DNA from: Streptomyces actuosus
GTDB lineage: Bacteria > Actinomycetota > Actinomycetes > Streptomycetales > Streptomycetaceae
Reading direction: 5' to 3'
Assembly: GCF_016921115.1 (NCBI RefSeq)
Contig: NZ_JAFFZS010000003.1
Span: forward strand, 62,001-126,000
Length of the DNA stretch: 64,000 bases
In this document: positions 42,816-51,780 of the stretch, piece by piece
Position numbering within the stretch: the stretch's first letter is position 1
Layout of the letters: each line of letters begins with the position of its first letter
Translations under genes and position numbers: made by a program
Notes under the pieces: model-generated
Seen by the model: the letters and a program-made list of their open reading frames with translations, nothing else
Database searches by the model: none
Told to the model about the DNA's origin: nothing

Positions 42816-43208
42816 TCGAGTGTCGGATCCCGGCCGCCTGATCTCGCCTCGGCCACCGGATCCAGGCTCCCGGCTTCCGGTTGCGGGGCGTCCGGTGCCC
42901 CGCCCCGGTCACCGCTGCCTGCCCCTGCGGACCGGAACGGCGCCGACCGGCGGACGTACGAGCGCCGGAACCCCGTGCCGCACCGGTCCGACGGGGCCTG
43001 CCCACCCACCCCGGCTGCCCGGGCGGCCGCAGGCCCCGGGACGGACCTCACGGCACCCGGCCGACAGCATTGCGGCACCCGAGCCGGCGGTGCGCGCCGG
43101 GGACGCCGGACGGCGACACGGCACCGGTCGGAGCCGGGCGCCGGGACAGGGCCGCGCGGGCCCCCGCCGTGCGGCGCATTCGAGGGCCCTCGGCTGCGGG
43201 CGGGCGGG
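42816..43208. other. Gene-free spacer between MerR and M20 genes
   Basis: About 390 bases between convergent genes. Frames here have low coding character (random Arg/Pro/Gly content). No clear hairpin or repeat was recognised. Confidence 0.4.
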
Positions 43209-44564
43209 TCAGTTCGCCGCGTACTTGCGGAGGAACAGCGCCTCCGTGACCGACATGCGCTCCAGTTCCTCGGGGGAGACGCTCTCGTTCACGGCGTGGA
43301 TCTGGGCCTCCGGCTCGCTCAGACCGATGAGGAGGATCTCCGCGTCCGGGTACAGGGCCGCGAGGGTGTTGCACAGCGGGATGGAGCCGCCCTGGCCGCT
43401 GTACTGCATCTCCTGGCCCGGGTACGCCTCCGCCATGGCCTCGCCCATGGCCCGGTAGGCGGGGCTGGCGGTGTCCGCGCGGAACGGCTGGCCCTGGCCG
43501 ATCTGCTCGATCGCGACCCGGGCGCCCCACGGGGTGTGCGCCTCGATGTGGGCCTGCAGCAGCTTGGTCGCCCCTGCCACGTCCACGCCCGGCGGCACCC
43601 GCAGGCTGACCAGGGCCCGGGCGTTGGCCTGCACCGACGCGGTGGCGCCCACGACCGGCGGGCAGTCGATGCCGAGGACGGTGACGGCGGGGCGGGCCCA
43701 GATGCGGTCGGCGACCGTGCCCGAACCGATCAGACCGACGCCGTCGATCACCTTGGCGTCCGCGCGGAACTCCTCCTCGTCGTACTGGAGACCGTCCCAC
43801 GACGCGTCCGAGGACAGGCCGTCGACCGTCGTCGAACCGTCCTCGGCACGCAGCGAGTCCAGGACGCGGATCAGCGCCGCGAGTGCGTCCGGGGCGGCAC
43901 CGCCGAACTGGCCGGAGTGGAGATTGCCCTCCACGGTGTCGACCTGGACCCGGAGCAGCGTCATGCCGCGCAGGGTCGAGGTCACCGTCGGCAGGCCCAC
44001 ACGGAAGTTGCCCGTGTCGCCGATGACAACGGTGTCCGCCTCCAGCAGTTCCGGGTGCGCCTCGGCGTAGCGTTCCAGGCCGCCCGTGCCCTGCTCCTCC
44101 GAGCCCTCGACGATCACCTTCACGTGCACCGGCACCCCGCCGTCGGCCTTCAGCGCGCGCAGCGCGAGCAGGTGCATGATCACGCCGCCCTTGCAGTCGG
44201 CTGCACCGCGGCCGTACCAGCGGCCGTCGCGCTCGGTCAGCTCGAACGGCGGCGTGGCCCAGCCGGACTCGTCGAGCGGCGGCTGCACGTCGTAGTGGGC
44301 GTACAGCAGGACCGTCTTCGCGCCCCGGGGACCCGGCAGGTAGCCGTACACCGACTGGGTGCCGTCGGGGGTGTCGAGCAGGGCGACGTCCTGGAAGCCC
44401 TCGGCGGTCAGCGCGTCCGCCACCCAGCGCGCGGCGCCCTCGCTCTCGCTCTTGGGGAACTGGTCGAAGTCCGCCACCGATCTGAAGGCCACCAGCTCGG
44501 CGAGCTCCGCCTTCGCCCGGGGCATCAGCGAGGCGACGGTCTCGGCGACCGGATTCGACGACAT
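43209..44564 (-). CDS. M20/M25/M40 family dipeptidase
   Basis: A 451-residue zinc peptidase starting MSSNPVAETV with AAGGAG eight bases upstream. Metal and catalytic motifs are visible: LLYAHYDVQPP (His and Asp ligands), GRGAADCKGG, and VIVEGSEEQGTGGL, where the Glu-Glu pair is catalytic base and ligand. The lid domain (residues ~185-320) includes LHSGQFGGAAPDAL. The C-terminal IHAVNESVS gives the last His ligand. It cleaves dipeptides or small amidated peptides in the cytoplasm. It is divergent from the geranylgeranyl reductase-type gene. Confidence 0.95.
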   Translation of the reverse strand: MSSNPVAETVASLMPRAKAELAELVAFRSVADFDQFPKSESEGAARWVADALTAEGFQDVALLDTPDGTQSVYGYLPGPRGAKTVLLYAHYDVQPPLDESGWATPPFELTERDGRWYGRGAADCKGGVIMHLLALRALKADGGVPVHVKVIVEGSEEQGTGGLERYAEAHPELLEADTVVIGDTGNFRVGLPTVTSTLRGMTLLRVQVDTVEGNLHSGQFGGAAPDALAALIRVLDSLRAEDGSTTVDGLSSDASWDGLQYDEEEFRADAKVIDGVGLIGSGTVADRIWARPAVTVLGIDCPPVVGATASVQANARALVSLRVPPGVDVAGATKLLQAHIEAHTPWGARVAIEQIGQGQPFRADTASPAYRAMGEAMAEAYPGQEMQYSGQGGSIPLCNTLAALYPDAEILLIGLSEPEAQIHAVNESVSPEELERMSVTEALFLRKYAAN

Positions 44565-44791
44565 GGGCACGCTCCTTGTGGGTGCGACGGTGTACCTGTA
44601 CGCGTCCGTGCGTGAACGTCTGCGTACGTCTCGTACTTTCATCTGCCAACGGTTGACCGTGCGAGCGTACGCCCGCCCCGAGGGGCGAACCGCACCCCCC
44701 GCCGGTGCCGACTCGGCAGCCCGTGGCGATCTCCGCCTAGGATGCCGGGGACAGCAGCGTGAGCCGACTTGATCGGGAGCAGCAGACCATC

Positions 44792-46024
44792 GTGAGCAGC
44801 GAGAACTCTTCGGCGGACGACGTGCGGCAGGTGTGGGACGTGGTCGTGGTGGGTGCGGGCCCTGCGGGAGCGTCGGCCGCCTATGCGGCTGCGGTCGCCG
44901 GGCGGCGCGTGCTGCTGCTGGAGAAGGCGGACCTGCCGCGCTACAAGACGTGCGGCGGCGGCATCATCGGCCCGTCGCGCGACGCCCTGCCGCCCGGCTA
45001 CGAGCTGCCGCTGCGCGACCGCGTGCACGCGGTGACGTTCTCCCACAACGGCCGCTTCTCCCGTACACGCCGCTCCAAGCAGATGCTGTTCGGGCTGATC
45101 AACCGGCCCGAGTTCGACCACCAGCTCGTCGAGCACGCGCAGAAGGCCGGTGCCGAACTGCGTACGGGGGCCGGTGTGCAGCGCGTCGAGCAGCACGGCT
45201 CGGCCGTGCCGGACCGCCGGACGGTCGCCGTGGTGCTCCAGGGCGGCGAGAAGGTGCTGGCCCGCGCGGTGGTCGGTGCCGACGGCAGTGCCAGCCGTAT
45301 AGGAGCGCACGTCGGCGTCAAGGTCGACCAGGTCGACCTGGGCCTGGAAGCGGAGATCCCCGTCCCGGAGACCGTCGCCGAGGACTGGCAGGGGCGGGTG
45401 CTGATCGACTGGGGTCCGATGCCGGGGAGCTACGGCTGGGTGTTCCCCAAGGGCGACACGCTCACCGTCGGTGTGATCTCGGCGCGCGGCGAGGGTGCAG
45501 CCACCAAGCGGTACCTGGAGGACTTCATCGGCCGGCTCGGCCTCGCCGGGTTCGAACCCAGCCTCTCCTCCGGCCATCTGACCCGCTGTCGTGCCGACGA
45601 CTCGCCGCTGTCGCGGGGCCGGGTGCTGGTGTGCGGGGACGCGGCGGGGCTGCTGGAGCCGTGGACCCGCGAGGGCATCTCCTTCGCCCTGCGCTCCGGG
45701 AGGCTCGCGGGGGAGTGGGCGGTGCGGATCGCCGAGGCGCACGACGCGGTGGACGCCCGCCGTCAGGCCCTGAACTACGCCTTCGCCGTCAAGGCGGGCC
45801 TCGGGGTGGAGATGGCCGTCGGGAAGCGGCTGCTGGCGGCCTTCGAGCGGCGGCCCGGCGTCTTCCACGCGGCGCTCACCGGGTTCCGCCCGGCGTGGAA
45901 GGCGTTCACGGACATCACCCGCGGCTCGACCTCGCTCGGCGAGCTCATCCGCAACCGGCCGATCGCCCAGCGTGCCCTGTCCGCGCTGGACCGGCGGCAG
46001 GCCACGGGCGAGGCCGGTTCCTGA
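44792..46024 (+). CDS. Geranylgeranyl reductase family flavoprotein
   Basis: A 410-residue FAD-dependent oxidoreductase. The dinucleotide-binding motif is DVVVVGAGPAGASAAYAAAV near the N-terminus, followed by LEKADLPRYKTCGGGIIG (the PxxKxCGGG signature of the family), NRPEFDHQLV, AVVGADGSASRIG and LVCGDAAGLLEPWTREGI. The family reduces isoprenoid double bonds or acts as a halogenase/monooxygenase-like flavoprotein; menaquinone or other prenyl reductase roles are possible. The start is the GTG at 44792 (SSENSSADD); a GTG 11 codons upstream is an alternative. Confidence 0.9.
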   Translation: MSSENSSADDVRQVWDVVVVGAGPAGASAAYAAAVAGRRVLLLEKADLPRYKTCGGGIIGPSRDALPPGYELPLRDRVHAVTFSHNGRFSRTRRSKQMLFGLINRPEFDHQLVEHAQKAGAELRTGAGVQRVEQHGSAVPDRRTVAVVLQGGEKVLARAVVGADGSASRIGAHVGVKVDQVDLGLEAEIPVPETVAEDWQGRVLIDWGPMPGSYGWVFPKGDTLTVGVISARGEGAATKRYLEDFIGRLGLAGFEPSLSSGHLTRCRADDSPLSRGRVLVCGDAAGLLEPWTREGISFALRSGRLAGEWAVRIAEAHDAVDARRQALNYAFAVKAGLGVEMAVGKRLLAAFERRPGVFHAALTGFRPAWKAFTDITRGSTSLGELIRNRPIAQRALSALDRRQATGEAGS

Positions 46025-46033
46025 CCCGCGGGG

Positions 46034-46483
46034 TCAGCCGCCGACGGTGATGCGGAAGACCGGGTGGTCGGGCGCGATCCGGCGCAGCTCGGCGTCGGAG
46101 GAGTCCGGGCCGACGCCGTCGAAGAAGACGCCGACCTCCGCCTTCCACCGCTTGAGGTAGGCGCGCAGGATCGGGGCCTTGTCGTCGTCGGCGACCTCGG
46201 TGGCGGTGAACTCCTCGACGTTCTTGCCGAGGTGCAGTTCACCGCCGCCGGCCGCGCGCATGTTGCGGGTCCACTGGACGTGGCCGCGCGGTGCGACCAG
46301 GTACTGCCGGCCGTCGATCGCCAGCAGGTTGACGGGGGTGGTCCGCCACTGGCCGCTCTTGCGGCCGCGCACGGCGAGGACGCGGGAGCCCCAGACGCTG
46401 ACGCCGCGGCGGGTGAGCCAGGCGACGAAGCGGTTGAGGACGTTGACGGTGAACCAGCCGGGCTTGCGGACGTGTGCGGACAT
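46034..46483 (-). CDS. Deazaflavin (F420)-dependent nitroreductase family protein
   Basis: A 149-residue split-barrel protein starting MSAHVRKPGWFTVNVLNRFV. Family marks are VLAVRGRKSGQWRTTPVNLL, YLVAPRGHVQWTRNMRAAGG and the C-terminal HPVFRITV of the Ddn/DUF385 group, which use coenzyme F420 to reduce nitroimidazoles, quinones or other small molecules. It is divergent from a TetR gene with three near-identical palindromes between them, so it is tightly repressed and probably induced by a toxic compound. Confidence 0.9.
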   Translation of the reverse strand: MSAHVRKPGWFTVNVLNRFVAWLTRRGVSVWGSRVLAVRGRKSGQWRTTPVNLLAIDGRQYLVAPRGHVQWTRNMRAAGGGELHLGKNVEEFTATEVADDDKAPILRAYLKRWKAEVGVFFDGVGPDSSDAELRRIAPDHPVFRITVGG

Positions 46484-46526
46484 GGGGACCCCCTGTACGT
46501 GTGGCTGCACTCGTGGCTGCAACCGT

Positions 46527-46612
46527 GAAGAGCGCCGCTCTTCTTGGTGAGCACTGCTCTCGATGCGTCCAGTGTGCATCAGCTCGGCACGGTTGGGCAA
46601 GAGCATTGCTCT
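46527..46612. promoter_or_regulatory. Three palindromic TetR operators
   Basis: GAAGAGCG-C-CGCTCTTC (46527-46543), GAGCA-C-TGCTC (46549-46559) and AGAGCA-T-TGCTCT (46600-46612) share the consensus AGAGCNNNGCTCT. They cover both divergent promoters, the first near the deazaflavin reductase gene and the last near the TetR gene. Confidence 0.8.
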
Positions 46613-46653
46613 CACTTGTGTGCGGTGCTCTCGATCCATGGGAGACTGCCTGC

Positions 46654-47361
46654 ATGAGCAGCAACTCCGCACACGGCGGCGCCCGAGCCCGCGCCAGGAT
46701 CGAAGTGACCGCGGCCATCAAGGACGCCGCCCGCAGACAACTCGCCGCCGACGGGGCCGCCAAGATCTCGCTGCGTGCCGTCTCCCGTGAACTGGGCATG
46801 GTCTCCTCCGCGCTCTACCGCTACTTCCCCAGCCGCGACGACCTGCTCACCGCGCTGATCATCGACGCCTACGACTCCCTCGGCGAGGCGGCGGAGTCGG
46901 CGCACGACGCGGTCGCCGACGCGGGCCCCGTCGAGCGCTGGACGGCGGTCTGCGCATCGGTACGGCACTGGGCCCTGGCCCATCCCCACGAGTACGCCCT
47001 GATCTACGGCTCGCCCGTGCCCGGCTACAGTGCCCCCGAGACGACGATCCCCGCCGCCTCCCGCGTCGGGCTGCTCCTCATCGCCGTCGTGCGCGACGCC
47101 CACCAGGCCGGCCGGCTGGCCGTGTCACCCGTGCCGGACGCCCTGCGCCCCGAGGCCGCGCGCATGGCCGCCGACCTCGCCCCCGATCTCCCGCCGCCCG
47201 TCGTCACCGCACTCGTCGCGGCCTGGGCCCAGCTGTACGGCCTGGTCGGCTTCGAGGTGTTCGGCCAGTTCCACCGCGTCGTGGAGGACCGCGAGCCCTT
47301 CTTCCGCCACGCGGCGACACGGCTGGCGCAGGGGGTGGGCCTGCCGGCCGGGCACGCCTGA
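46654..47361 (+). CDS. TetR family transcriptional regulator with WHG-type ligand domain
   Basis: A 235-residue repressor starting MSSNSAHGGARARARIEVTA with GGGAG upstream. The HTH reads LRAVSRELGMVSSALYRYFP, followed by SRDDLLTALIIDAYDSL. The C-terminal domain contains RHWALAHPHEYALIYGSPVP, the WHG-type pattern of TetR_C_33 regulators. It almost certainly represses the divergent F420-dependent reductase through the three palindromes. The ligand is unknown. Confidence 0.92.
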   Translation: MSSNSAHGGARARARIEVTAAIKDAARRQLAADGAAKISLRAVSRELGMVSSALYRYFPSRDDLLTALIIDAYDSLGEAAESAHDAVADAGPVERWTAVCASVRHWALAHPHEYALIYGSPVPGYSAPETTIPAASRVGLLLIAVVRDAHQAGRLAVSPVPDALRPEAARMAADLAPDLPPPVVTALVAAWAQLYGLVGFEVFGQFHRVVEDREPFFRHAATRLAQGVGLPAGHA

Positions 47362-47456
47362 ACGGCCGGGCTCCTACCTCGGAGGTCATCGACCGGGTCC
47401 GGCGCGGGGTGCCACGATCGGCACCGCAGGCAGCCCGCTCCGACCTGGAGGAGACC

Positions 47457-47798
47457 ATGACCGCCTACGCCGTGGCCCACCTGCGCGACGCCGCGCCGCA
47501 CCCGGAGATCGCCGAGTACATCGAGCGCATCGGCGGCACCTTCGCCCCGTACGGGGGACGCTTCCTGGTGCACGCCGCACAGCACGAGGTGAAGGAGGGA
47601 GCCTGGCCCGGACACGTCGTGGTGATCGCCTTCCCCGGCATGCCCGAGGCCCGCGCCTGGTGGGACTCGCCCGCCTACCGTGCGATCGCACCGCTGCGCT
47701 CGCGACACGTCGAGGGTGACATCGTCCTCGTCCCGGGCGTCCCCGACGGCTACGACCCCGCCACCACCGCCCGCACGATGCGCGAGGCGCTCCCCTGA
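47457..47798 (+). CDS. DUF1330 family protein
   Basis: A 113-residue ferredoxin-like-fold protein with GGAGGAGACC immediately before the ATG. Typical marks are AYAVAHLRDA at the start, the YGGRFLVHAA strand, VVIAFPGMPEARAWWDSPAY and the end of the fold at LVPGVPDGYDP. The family is a dimeric alpha/beta barrel relative of EthD/ABM monooxygenases and has no established reaction. It follows the TetR gene on the same strand after 95 bases. Confidence 0.9.
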   Translation: MTAYAVAHLRDAAPHPEIAEYIERIGGTFAPYGGRFLVHAAQHEVKEGAWPGHVVVIAFPGMPEARAWWDSPAYRAIAPLRSRHVEGDIVLVPGVPDGYDPATTARTMREALP

Positions 47799-48099
47799 CC
47801 GTCCCGTCCCGGTCGATCGCTCCTCGCCGGCCGGCCATCGTCCCGCCGGGGCGATCGGTGGGAAGGGGCCTGGGGGGAGAGGACCTGACGGGCCGTCGGC
47901 GCCCAAGCCCCCCGCATCCGCGGGGCCGTCCGCCTCGGTGCCCGGGCAGCGGACCGGCGCTCGGCTACGGCACCGGGCGGCGGTCACGGTGTCCGCCCGC
48001 CGGGTCGTTTCCCCCGCGCCGGGTACTTCCCCGGGAGTACACGCGGGCACCGCGCGCGGGGGACGTCGTCCGCGGGGCGCGGCGTCTAGCGTGGCCGTC
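47799..48099. other. Intergenic region before the two-component system
   Basis: About 300 bases. Near its end TAGCGT (48087-48092), a typical Streptomyces -10 element, lies seven bases before the kinase ATG, suggesting a leaderless transcript. A clear -35 element was not found, and nothing else was recognised. Confidence 0.4.
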
Positions 48100-49332
48100 A
48101 TGGACGAGCAGCGCGTGCGCGGGGGCGGCCCGCCGCGGTGGGGGCATCCCGGCCCGCTGCCGCGGCCGGGTCGCGGGGGCGAGGCGGAGGGGGCTCCCCG
48201 GTGGCCCTGGCGGTCCACCCTGGTCGTCACCGTGATCGTGCTGGCCGGCTCGCACGTGGCCGCCGGCCGGCAGCACGGGGAGCGCGTCACGCTGGACCCC
48301 TTCGCCTACGGACTGCTGCTGGTGGCCTCGCTCCTGCTGCTGTGGCGCACCCGCCACCCGGTGGCGGTCGCCTTCGGCACGTCCGCCACGGCCCTGCTCC
48401 TCGTCGGAGCCGGGTACCCCTACGGCCCGGTGTTCCTCACCGTCGCCCTCGGCTGCTTCGGTGCCGTCGTCGCCGGCCACCGGTACGCGGCCTGGACGGC
48501 GGTCGGCATGCTCTGGGCCGGGCACCTGCTGGTGGCCCACTGGCTGTACCGGTGGCTGCCGCCGTCCGGGGACCTTGCCGCGTCCTGGGGGCAGGAGATC
48601 GCGGCCGCGGCGTGGGTCGTGGCGATCGCCGCCGTGTCGGAACTGGCCCGGGCCCGCCGCGAGCAGTGGGCGCGCGAGCGGGCCGAGCGGGCGCAGGCGG
48701 CCCGGCGCCGCGCGGACGACGAACGGCTGCGCATCGCCCGCGAACTGCACGACGTGCTGGCGCACAGCATCTCGGTCATCAACGTGCAGGCGGGCGTCGG
48801 CCTCGCCCTGCTCGACACCGACCCGGAGCAGACGAGGACGGCGCTGACCACCATCAAGGCCACGAGCAAGGAGGCGCTCGGCGAGGTCCGGCAGGTCCTC
48901 GACACCCTGCGCGCGCCCGGCACGGCACCGCGCACCCCGGCACCGGGCCTGGACCGGCTGCCGGAGCTGGTGCGGCAGGCGGCGGGCGCCGGTCTGGCCG
49001 TGGAGGTGCGGGGCGCGGCACCGCCGCTGCCGCCGGGTGCGGACCTCGCCGCCTTCCGGATCGTCCAGGAAGCCCTCACCAATGTCGTGCGCCACTCAGG
49101 ATCGCGGCACGCGCGCGTGCGGCTCGCGACGGCGGACGGGGCGCTGCGGCTGCGGATCGACGACGACGGGCCCGCGACGGGCGCGGAAGCGGGCGGCGGC
49201 GGCAACGGCCTGGCCGGGATGCGGGAGCGGGCCGCGGCGCTCGGTGGCACGATCGAGGCGGGGCCGCGCGCGGACGGCGGCTTCCGCGTGCTCGCCGTAC
49301 TGCCGCTCGGCCCGAAGGAGGATCACCGGTGA
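48100..49332 (+). CDS. Sensor histidine kinase (NarL-type two-component system)
   Basis: A 410-residue membrane kinase. The start is the ATG at 48100 (MDEQRVRGGG). Five hydrophobic segments lie between residues ~35 and ~180, followed by the HisKA_3 dimerisation box RIARELHDVLAHSISVI with phosphorylated His217, then EVRQVLDTLR, and the HATPase domain with FRIVQEALTNVVRHSG (N box), DDDGPATG and NGLAGMRERA (G box). No extracellular sensor domain is present, so the signal is sensed in the membrane. Its stop overlaps the start of the response regulator gene (GTGA). Confidence 0.94.
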   Translation: MDEQRVRGGGPPRWGHPGPLPRPGRGGEAEGAPRWPWRSTLVVTVIVLAGSHVAAGRQHGERVTLDPFAYGLLLVASLLLLWRTRHPVAVAFGTSATALLLVGAGYPYGPVFLTVALGCFGAVVAGHRYAAWTAVGMLWAGHLLVAHWLYRWLPPSGDLAASWGQEIAAAAWVVAIAAVSELARARREQWARERAERAQAARRRADDERLRIARELHDVLAHSISVINVQAGVGLALLDTDPEQTRTALTTIKATSKEALGEVRQVLDTLRAPGTAPRTPAPGLDRLPELVRQAAGAGLAVEVRGAAPPLPPGADLAAFRIVQEALTNVVRHSGSRHARVRLATADGALRLRIDDDGPATGAEAGGGGNGLAGMRERAAALGGTIEAGPRADGGFRVLAVLPLGPKEDHR

Positions 49333-49994
49333 TCCGCGTACTGCTCGCCGACGACCAGTCGCTGGTCCGGGCCGGGTTCCGGGCCCTGCTGGACGCGCAG
49401 CCGGACGTCGAGGTCGCCGGGGAGGCCGCCGACGGGGAGGAGGCGGTGCGCACGGTGCGCGAACTGCGGCCGGACGTCGTCCTGATGGACATCCGGATGC
49501 CCGTGCTCGACGGGCTGGCCGCCACCCGCCGCATCACCGCCGACCGGGCTCTGCGGGACGTCAGGGTGGTCATGCTGACCACCTTCGAGATCGACGAGTA
49601 CGTCTTCGAGGCGATCCGCTCCGGCGCCTCCGGATTCCTGGTGAAGGACACCGAGCCGGACGAACTCCTGCGCGCGGTGCGGGCAGTGGTCGCCGGAGAC
49701 GCCCTGCTGTCGCCGGGAGTGACACGTCGGCTGATCGAGGAGTTCGCCGCCCGTTCCAAGGAGCCTGCCGCCGCCGACGCCCTCGCGCGGCTCACCGAGC
49801 GGGAGCGGGAGGTGATGGCGCTGGTCGGAATCGGCCTGTCCAACGAGGAGATCGCGCGCCGCCTGGTGGTCAGCCCGCTCACCGCGAAGACGCACGTCAG
49901 CCGCACCATGGTGAAGCTCGGCGCCCGCGACCGGGCGCAACTGGTCGTCCTCGCCTACGAGTCGGGCCTGGTGCGTCCCGGCTGGCTGGGCTGA
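49329..49994 (+). CDS. NarL/LuxR-type response regulator
   Basis: A 221-residue response regulator translationally coupled to the kinase. The receiver domain carries VLLADDQSLVRAGF with the acidic pair and VVLMDIRMPVLDG with phosphorylated Asp54; Thr and Lys sites are in MLTTFEIDEY and FLVKDTEPDEL. The C-terminal LuxR helix-turn-helix is LTEREREVMALVGIGLSNEEIA followed by TAKTHVSRTM. It regulates promoters that are not identifiable here. The last 40 bases overlap the convergent DUF6332-type gene. Confidence 0.95.
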   Translation: MIRVLLADDQSLVRAGFRALLDAQPDVEVAGEAADGEEAVRTVRELRPDVVLMDIRMPVLDGLAATRRITADRALRDVRVVMLTTFEIDEYVFEAIRSGASGFLVKDTEPDELLRAVRAVVAGDALLSPGVTRRLIEEFAARSKEPAAADALARLTEREREVMALVGIGLSNEEIARRLVVSPLTAKTHVSRTMVKLGARDRAQLVVLAYESGLVRPGWLG

Positions 49995-50245
49995 TCGCCG
50001 CCGGGGCCGGTGCCCCGCTGGAAACGGATCAGCACGCTGGCCACGCGGACCAGGAACAGCACCGAGGCCAGGACCGCTCCCACGGTGACCAGCACGCCGC
50101 GGGTCCCCGCCGACAGAGGGAAGGCGAACGCCGGTCCGGCCACCGCCCCGAACAACAGCACGGCCGCGAACGCGGCGCTGAGCAACGCGTATCCGATCTC
50201 CACCGTGATGGCGTCCCGTTCGGCCTGACTGCGTCCCCCGCTCAT
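49955..50245 (-). CDS. DUF6332-type small membrane protein
   Basis: A 96-residue protein starting MSGGRSQAERDAITVEIGYA, a beginning typical of the Streptomyces DUF6332 family. Two membrane helices follow (YALLSAAFAAVLLFGAVAG and GVLVTVGAVLASVLFLVRVA), then a basic polar tail. Function is unknown. It converges on the response regulator gene and overlaps its end by 40 bases, so expression of one may affect the other. The ATG has only a weak ribosome site. Confidence 0.8.
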   Translation of the reverse strand: MSGGRSQAERDAITVEIGYALLSAAFAAVLLFGAVAGPAFAFPLSAGTRGVLVTVGAVLASVLFLVRVASVLIRFQRGTGPGGDQPSQPGRTRPDS

Positions 50246-50588
50246 GCCCCGAGTGAAACAGGCGAGCGCCCGGCCGGGCAAGTCGTCCCGGCCGGGCGCG
50301 CGCCTGAGCCCGATCCCGTTGCGATCGGGCGGAGCCGCCGGCCCGTGCCGCCCGCCTCGCCGCCCTGTCGCACGGCCCAGGCGCATCCCGCCCGCGGGCC
50401 GTGCTCGCCGTGCGATGCTTCCGCACCGCCCGGACGGTCGGTGAGGCGCCCCCGTGCCACCCGACGCCGCGAGTCGTCCGGCAGTCCTTCCCGGCGCCCA
50501 CATGCCGGACAAGCTGCATGCATGTGCATGAGATGCAAACACATTAAATTCGGATGCAATTAAATTGGTTCTCTGCTACCGTCCGGCC
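50246..50588. other. Regulatory region upstream of the MarR gene
   Basis: About 340 bases. The last 75 bases are strikingly AT-rich for this genome and contain a TGCATGCA palindrome (50515-50522) and the repeats listed separately. The earlier part shows nothing. Confidence 0.5.
50532..50566. promoter_or_regulatory. AT-rich MarR-type operator repeats
   Basis: Two direct copies of GATGCAA followed by ATTAAATT (50532-50550 and 50553-50566) lie 23 bases before the MarR start. The AT-rich block contrasts with its surroundings and is the likely autoregulatory site. Confidence 0.6.
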
Positions 50589-50978
50589 ATGGCTGCGAAG
50601 AAGGTCGAGCAGGCACTCGTGGAGCAGTGGCGGGACATCCTCGCGTTGCATGCCCGCACCCAGTGCGCACTCGACCGCGTCCTCGGTGGGCACGGCTTGT
50701 GCGCGAGCGACTTCGAAGTGCTCGACCTGCTGTCGGAAGGGCCCGCGGACGGCTCCGGCGCCTACCGCGTCCAGGAGATCTCCGAGCGCGTCCACCTCAG
50801 TCAGAGCGCGCTGTCGCGCCTCGTCGCCCGCCTGGAGAAGGACGGACTGGTCGAGCGGGGCATGTGCCCGGAGGACCGGCGCGGGGTGCGTGTCTCCCTC
50901 ACGGCCAGGGGGCGCGCGCTGCACGACGAGGTGCGCCCGGTGCAACGCGCGGTGCTGACGCGGATGCTGGCCGACTGA
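50589..50978 (+). CDS. MarR family transcriptional regulator
   Basis: A 129-residue winged-helix regulator starting MAAKKVEQALVEQWRDIL. The DNA-binding wing is clear: YRVQEISERVHLSQSALSRL then VARLEKDGLVERGMCPEDRR and GVRVSLTARGRAL. One Cys lies at the start of the wing and another near the N-terminus (TQCALDRV), which might sense oxidants. A TACCGT element seven bases upstream and the absence of a Shine-Dalgarno site suggest a leaderless mRNA. An ATG eight codons earlier is an alternative start. The convergent mycothiol-enzyme gene begins 28 bases after its stop. Confidence 0.9.
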   Translation: MAAKKVEQALVEQWRDILALHARTQCALDRVLGGHGLCASDFEVLDLLSEGPADGSGAYRVQEISERVHLSQSALSRLVARLEKDGLVERGMCPEDRRGVRVSLTARGRALHDEVRPVQRAVLTRMLAD

Positions 50979-51006
50979 GCCGGCCCTTCCCGCGGCCCCG
51001 GTCCGG

Positions 51007-51780
51007 TCAACCGATGGCGGACGCCTCCTGCCACAGCTCTGCCAGGGCGGCGTCCCCGGTCACCTGCGGCACCGGGATCCTGTTCCACAGTGCCAGGTAC
51101 AGCTGCCCTGCCGGGCCTGCCAGTTCGGCGTCGGCCGACCCGGCGGCACCGGGTGCCGTGACGGGCGGCTCCGTCGACAGGCGCACCGTCCACACCGCGT
51201 CCGCGTCCGTCGTCCTGACCCTCAGCAGGCGCGGCTCGATGGTGCGCACCCGGCTCTTGGGGCGGCCGTGGAAGCCGCACAGCAGTTCGTCGATGCCGTC
51301 GACGGCGAACTCCACCGGGAGGCCGGCGGTGAACCCGGCGGCGGGTTCACCCGCCACAGGGTCGCCGTCGCGGGCGGTCTCCGCGTCGTAGCGGTGGACG
51401 GCCGTCTCGTGTGCCTGGCGGCGCGTCCAGAAGGCCAGGGGGGAGGGGGAGGGGGGGGGCGCCGGGAAGAAGGTCCAGGCGGTGATGTCGTGCGGGGCCG
51501 CGGCCAGGGTGCTCATGAGACGGCGGTGGCTGTCCCGGTACCACTCCAGCAGTTCGGCGCCGTCCAGCGCGGGGCCGTCCCCCAAGGGGCGGGGGGAGGG
51601 GTGCTGCTCGGCCACGTATCCGGCCGCCCAGAGGTGGACCGCGCCGGTGTGCCGCAGCAGATCCCGTACCTGCCAGTCGGGGCAGGTCGGCACCTTGGCG
51701 TCCGGCCCCGCGGCCTCGGCCGCGTCGGCCAGCAACCGGCCCTCCCGGTCGAGGATGTCAAGAAACTCGGCTGTCTCCAT
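51007..51780 (-). CDS. Maleylpyruvate isomerase family mycothiol-dependent enzyme
   Basis: A 257-residue DinB-like-fold protein starting METAEFLDILDREGRLLADA. The family signature is VPTCPDWQVRDLLRHTGAVHLW, with a metal-ligand His, followed later by the FWTRRQAHETAVHRYDAE segment that supplies Glu and His ligands. The C-terminal ~90 residues form the SCP2-like domain. Family enzymes use mycothiol as a cofactor in the isomerisation of maleylpyruvate or in detoxification. The Pro-rich stretch PAPPPSPSPL is an insert. No gentisate pathway genes are nearby, so the substrate is unknown. Confidence 0.88.
   Translation of the reverse strand: METAEFLDILDREGRLLADAAEAAGPDAKVPTCPDWQVRDLLRHTGAVHLWAAGYVAEQHPSPRPLGDGPALDGAELLEWYRDSHRRLMSTLAAAPHDITAWTFFPAPPPSPSPLAFWTRRQAHETAVHRYDAETARDGDPVAGEPAAGFTAGLPVEFAVDGIDELLCGFHGRPKSRVRTIEPRLLRVRTTDADAVWTVRLSTEPPVTAPGAAGSADAELAGPAGQLYLALWNRIPVPQVTGDAALAELWQEASAIG

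Noticed and set aside
40256..42841. An 861-codon plus-strand frame opposite the double hydrolase gene
   Set aside because: Antisense shadow of the hydrolase and out-of-frame reading of the MerR gene.
45547..45560. GGGTTCGAACCC-like sequence resembling a tRNA T-arm
   Set aside because: It lies within the geranylgeranyl reductase coding sequence and no acceptor, D or anticodon stems can be formed around it.
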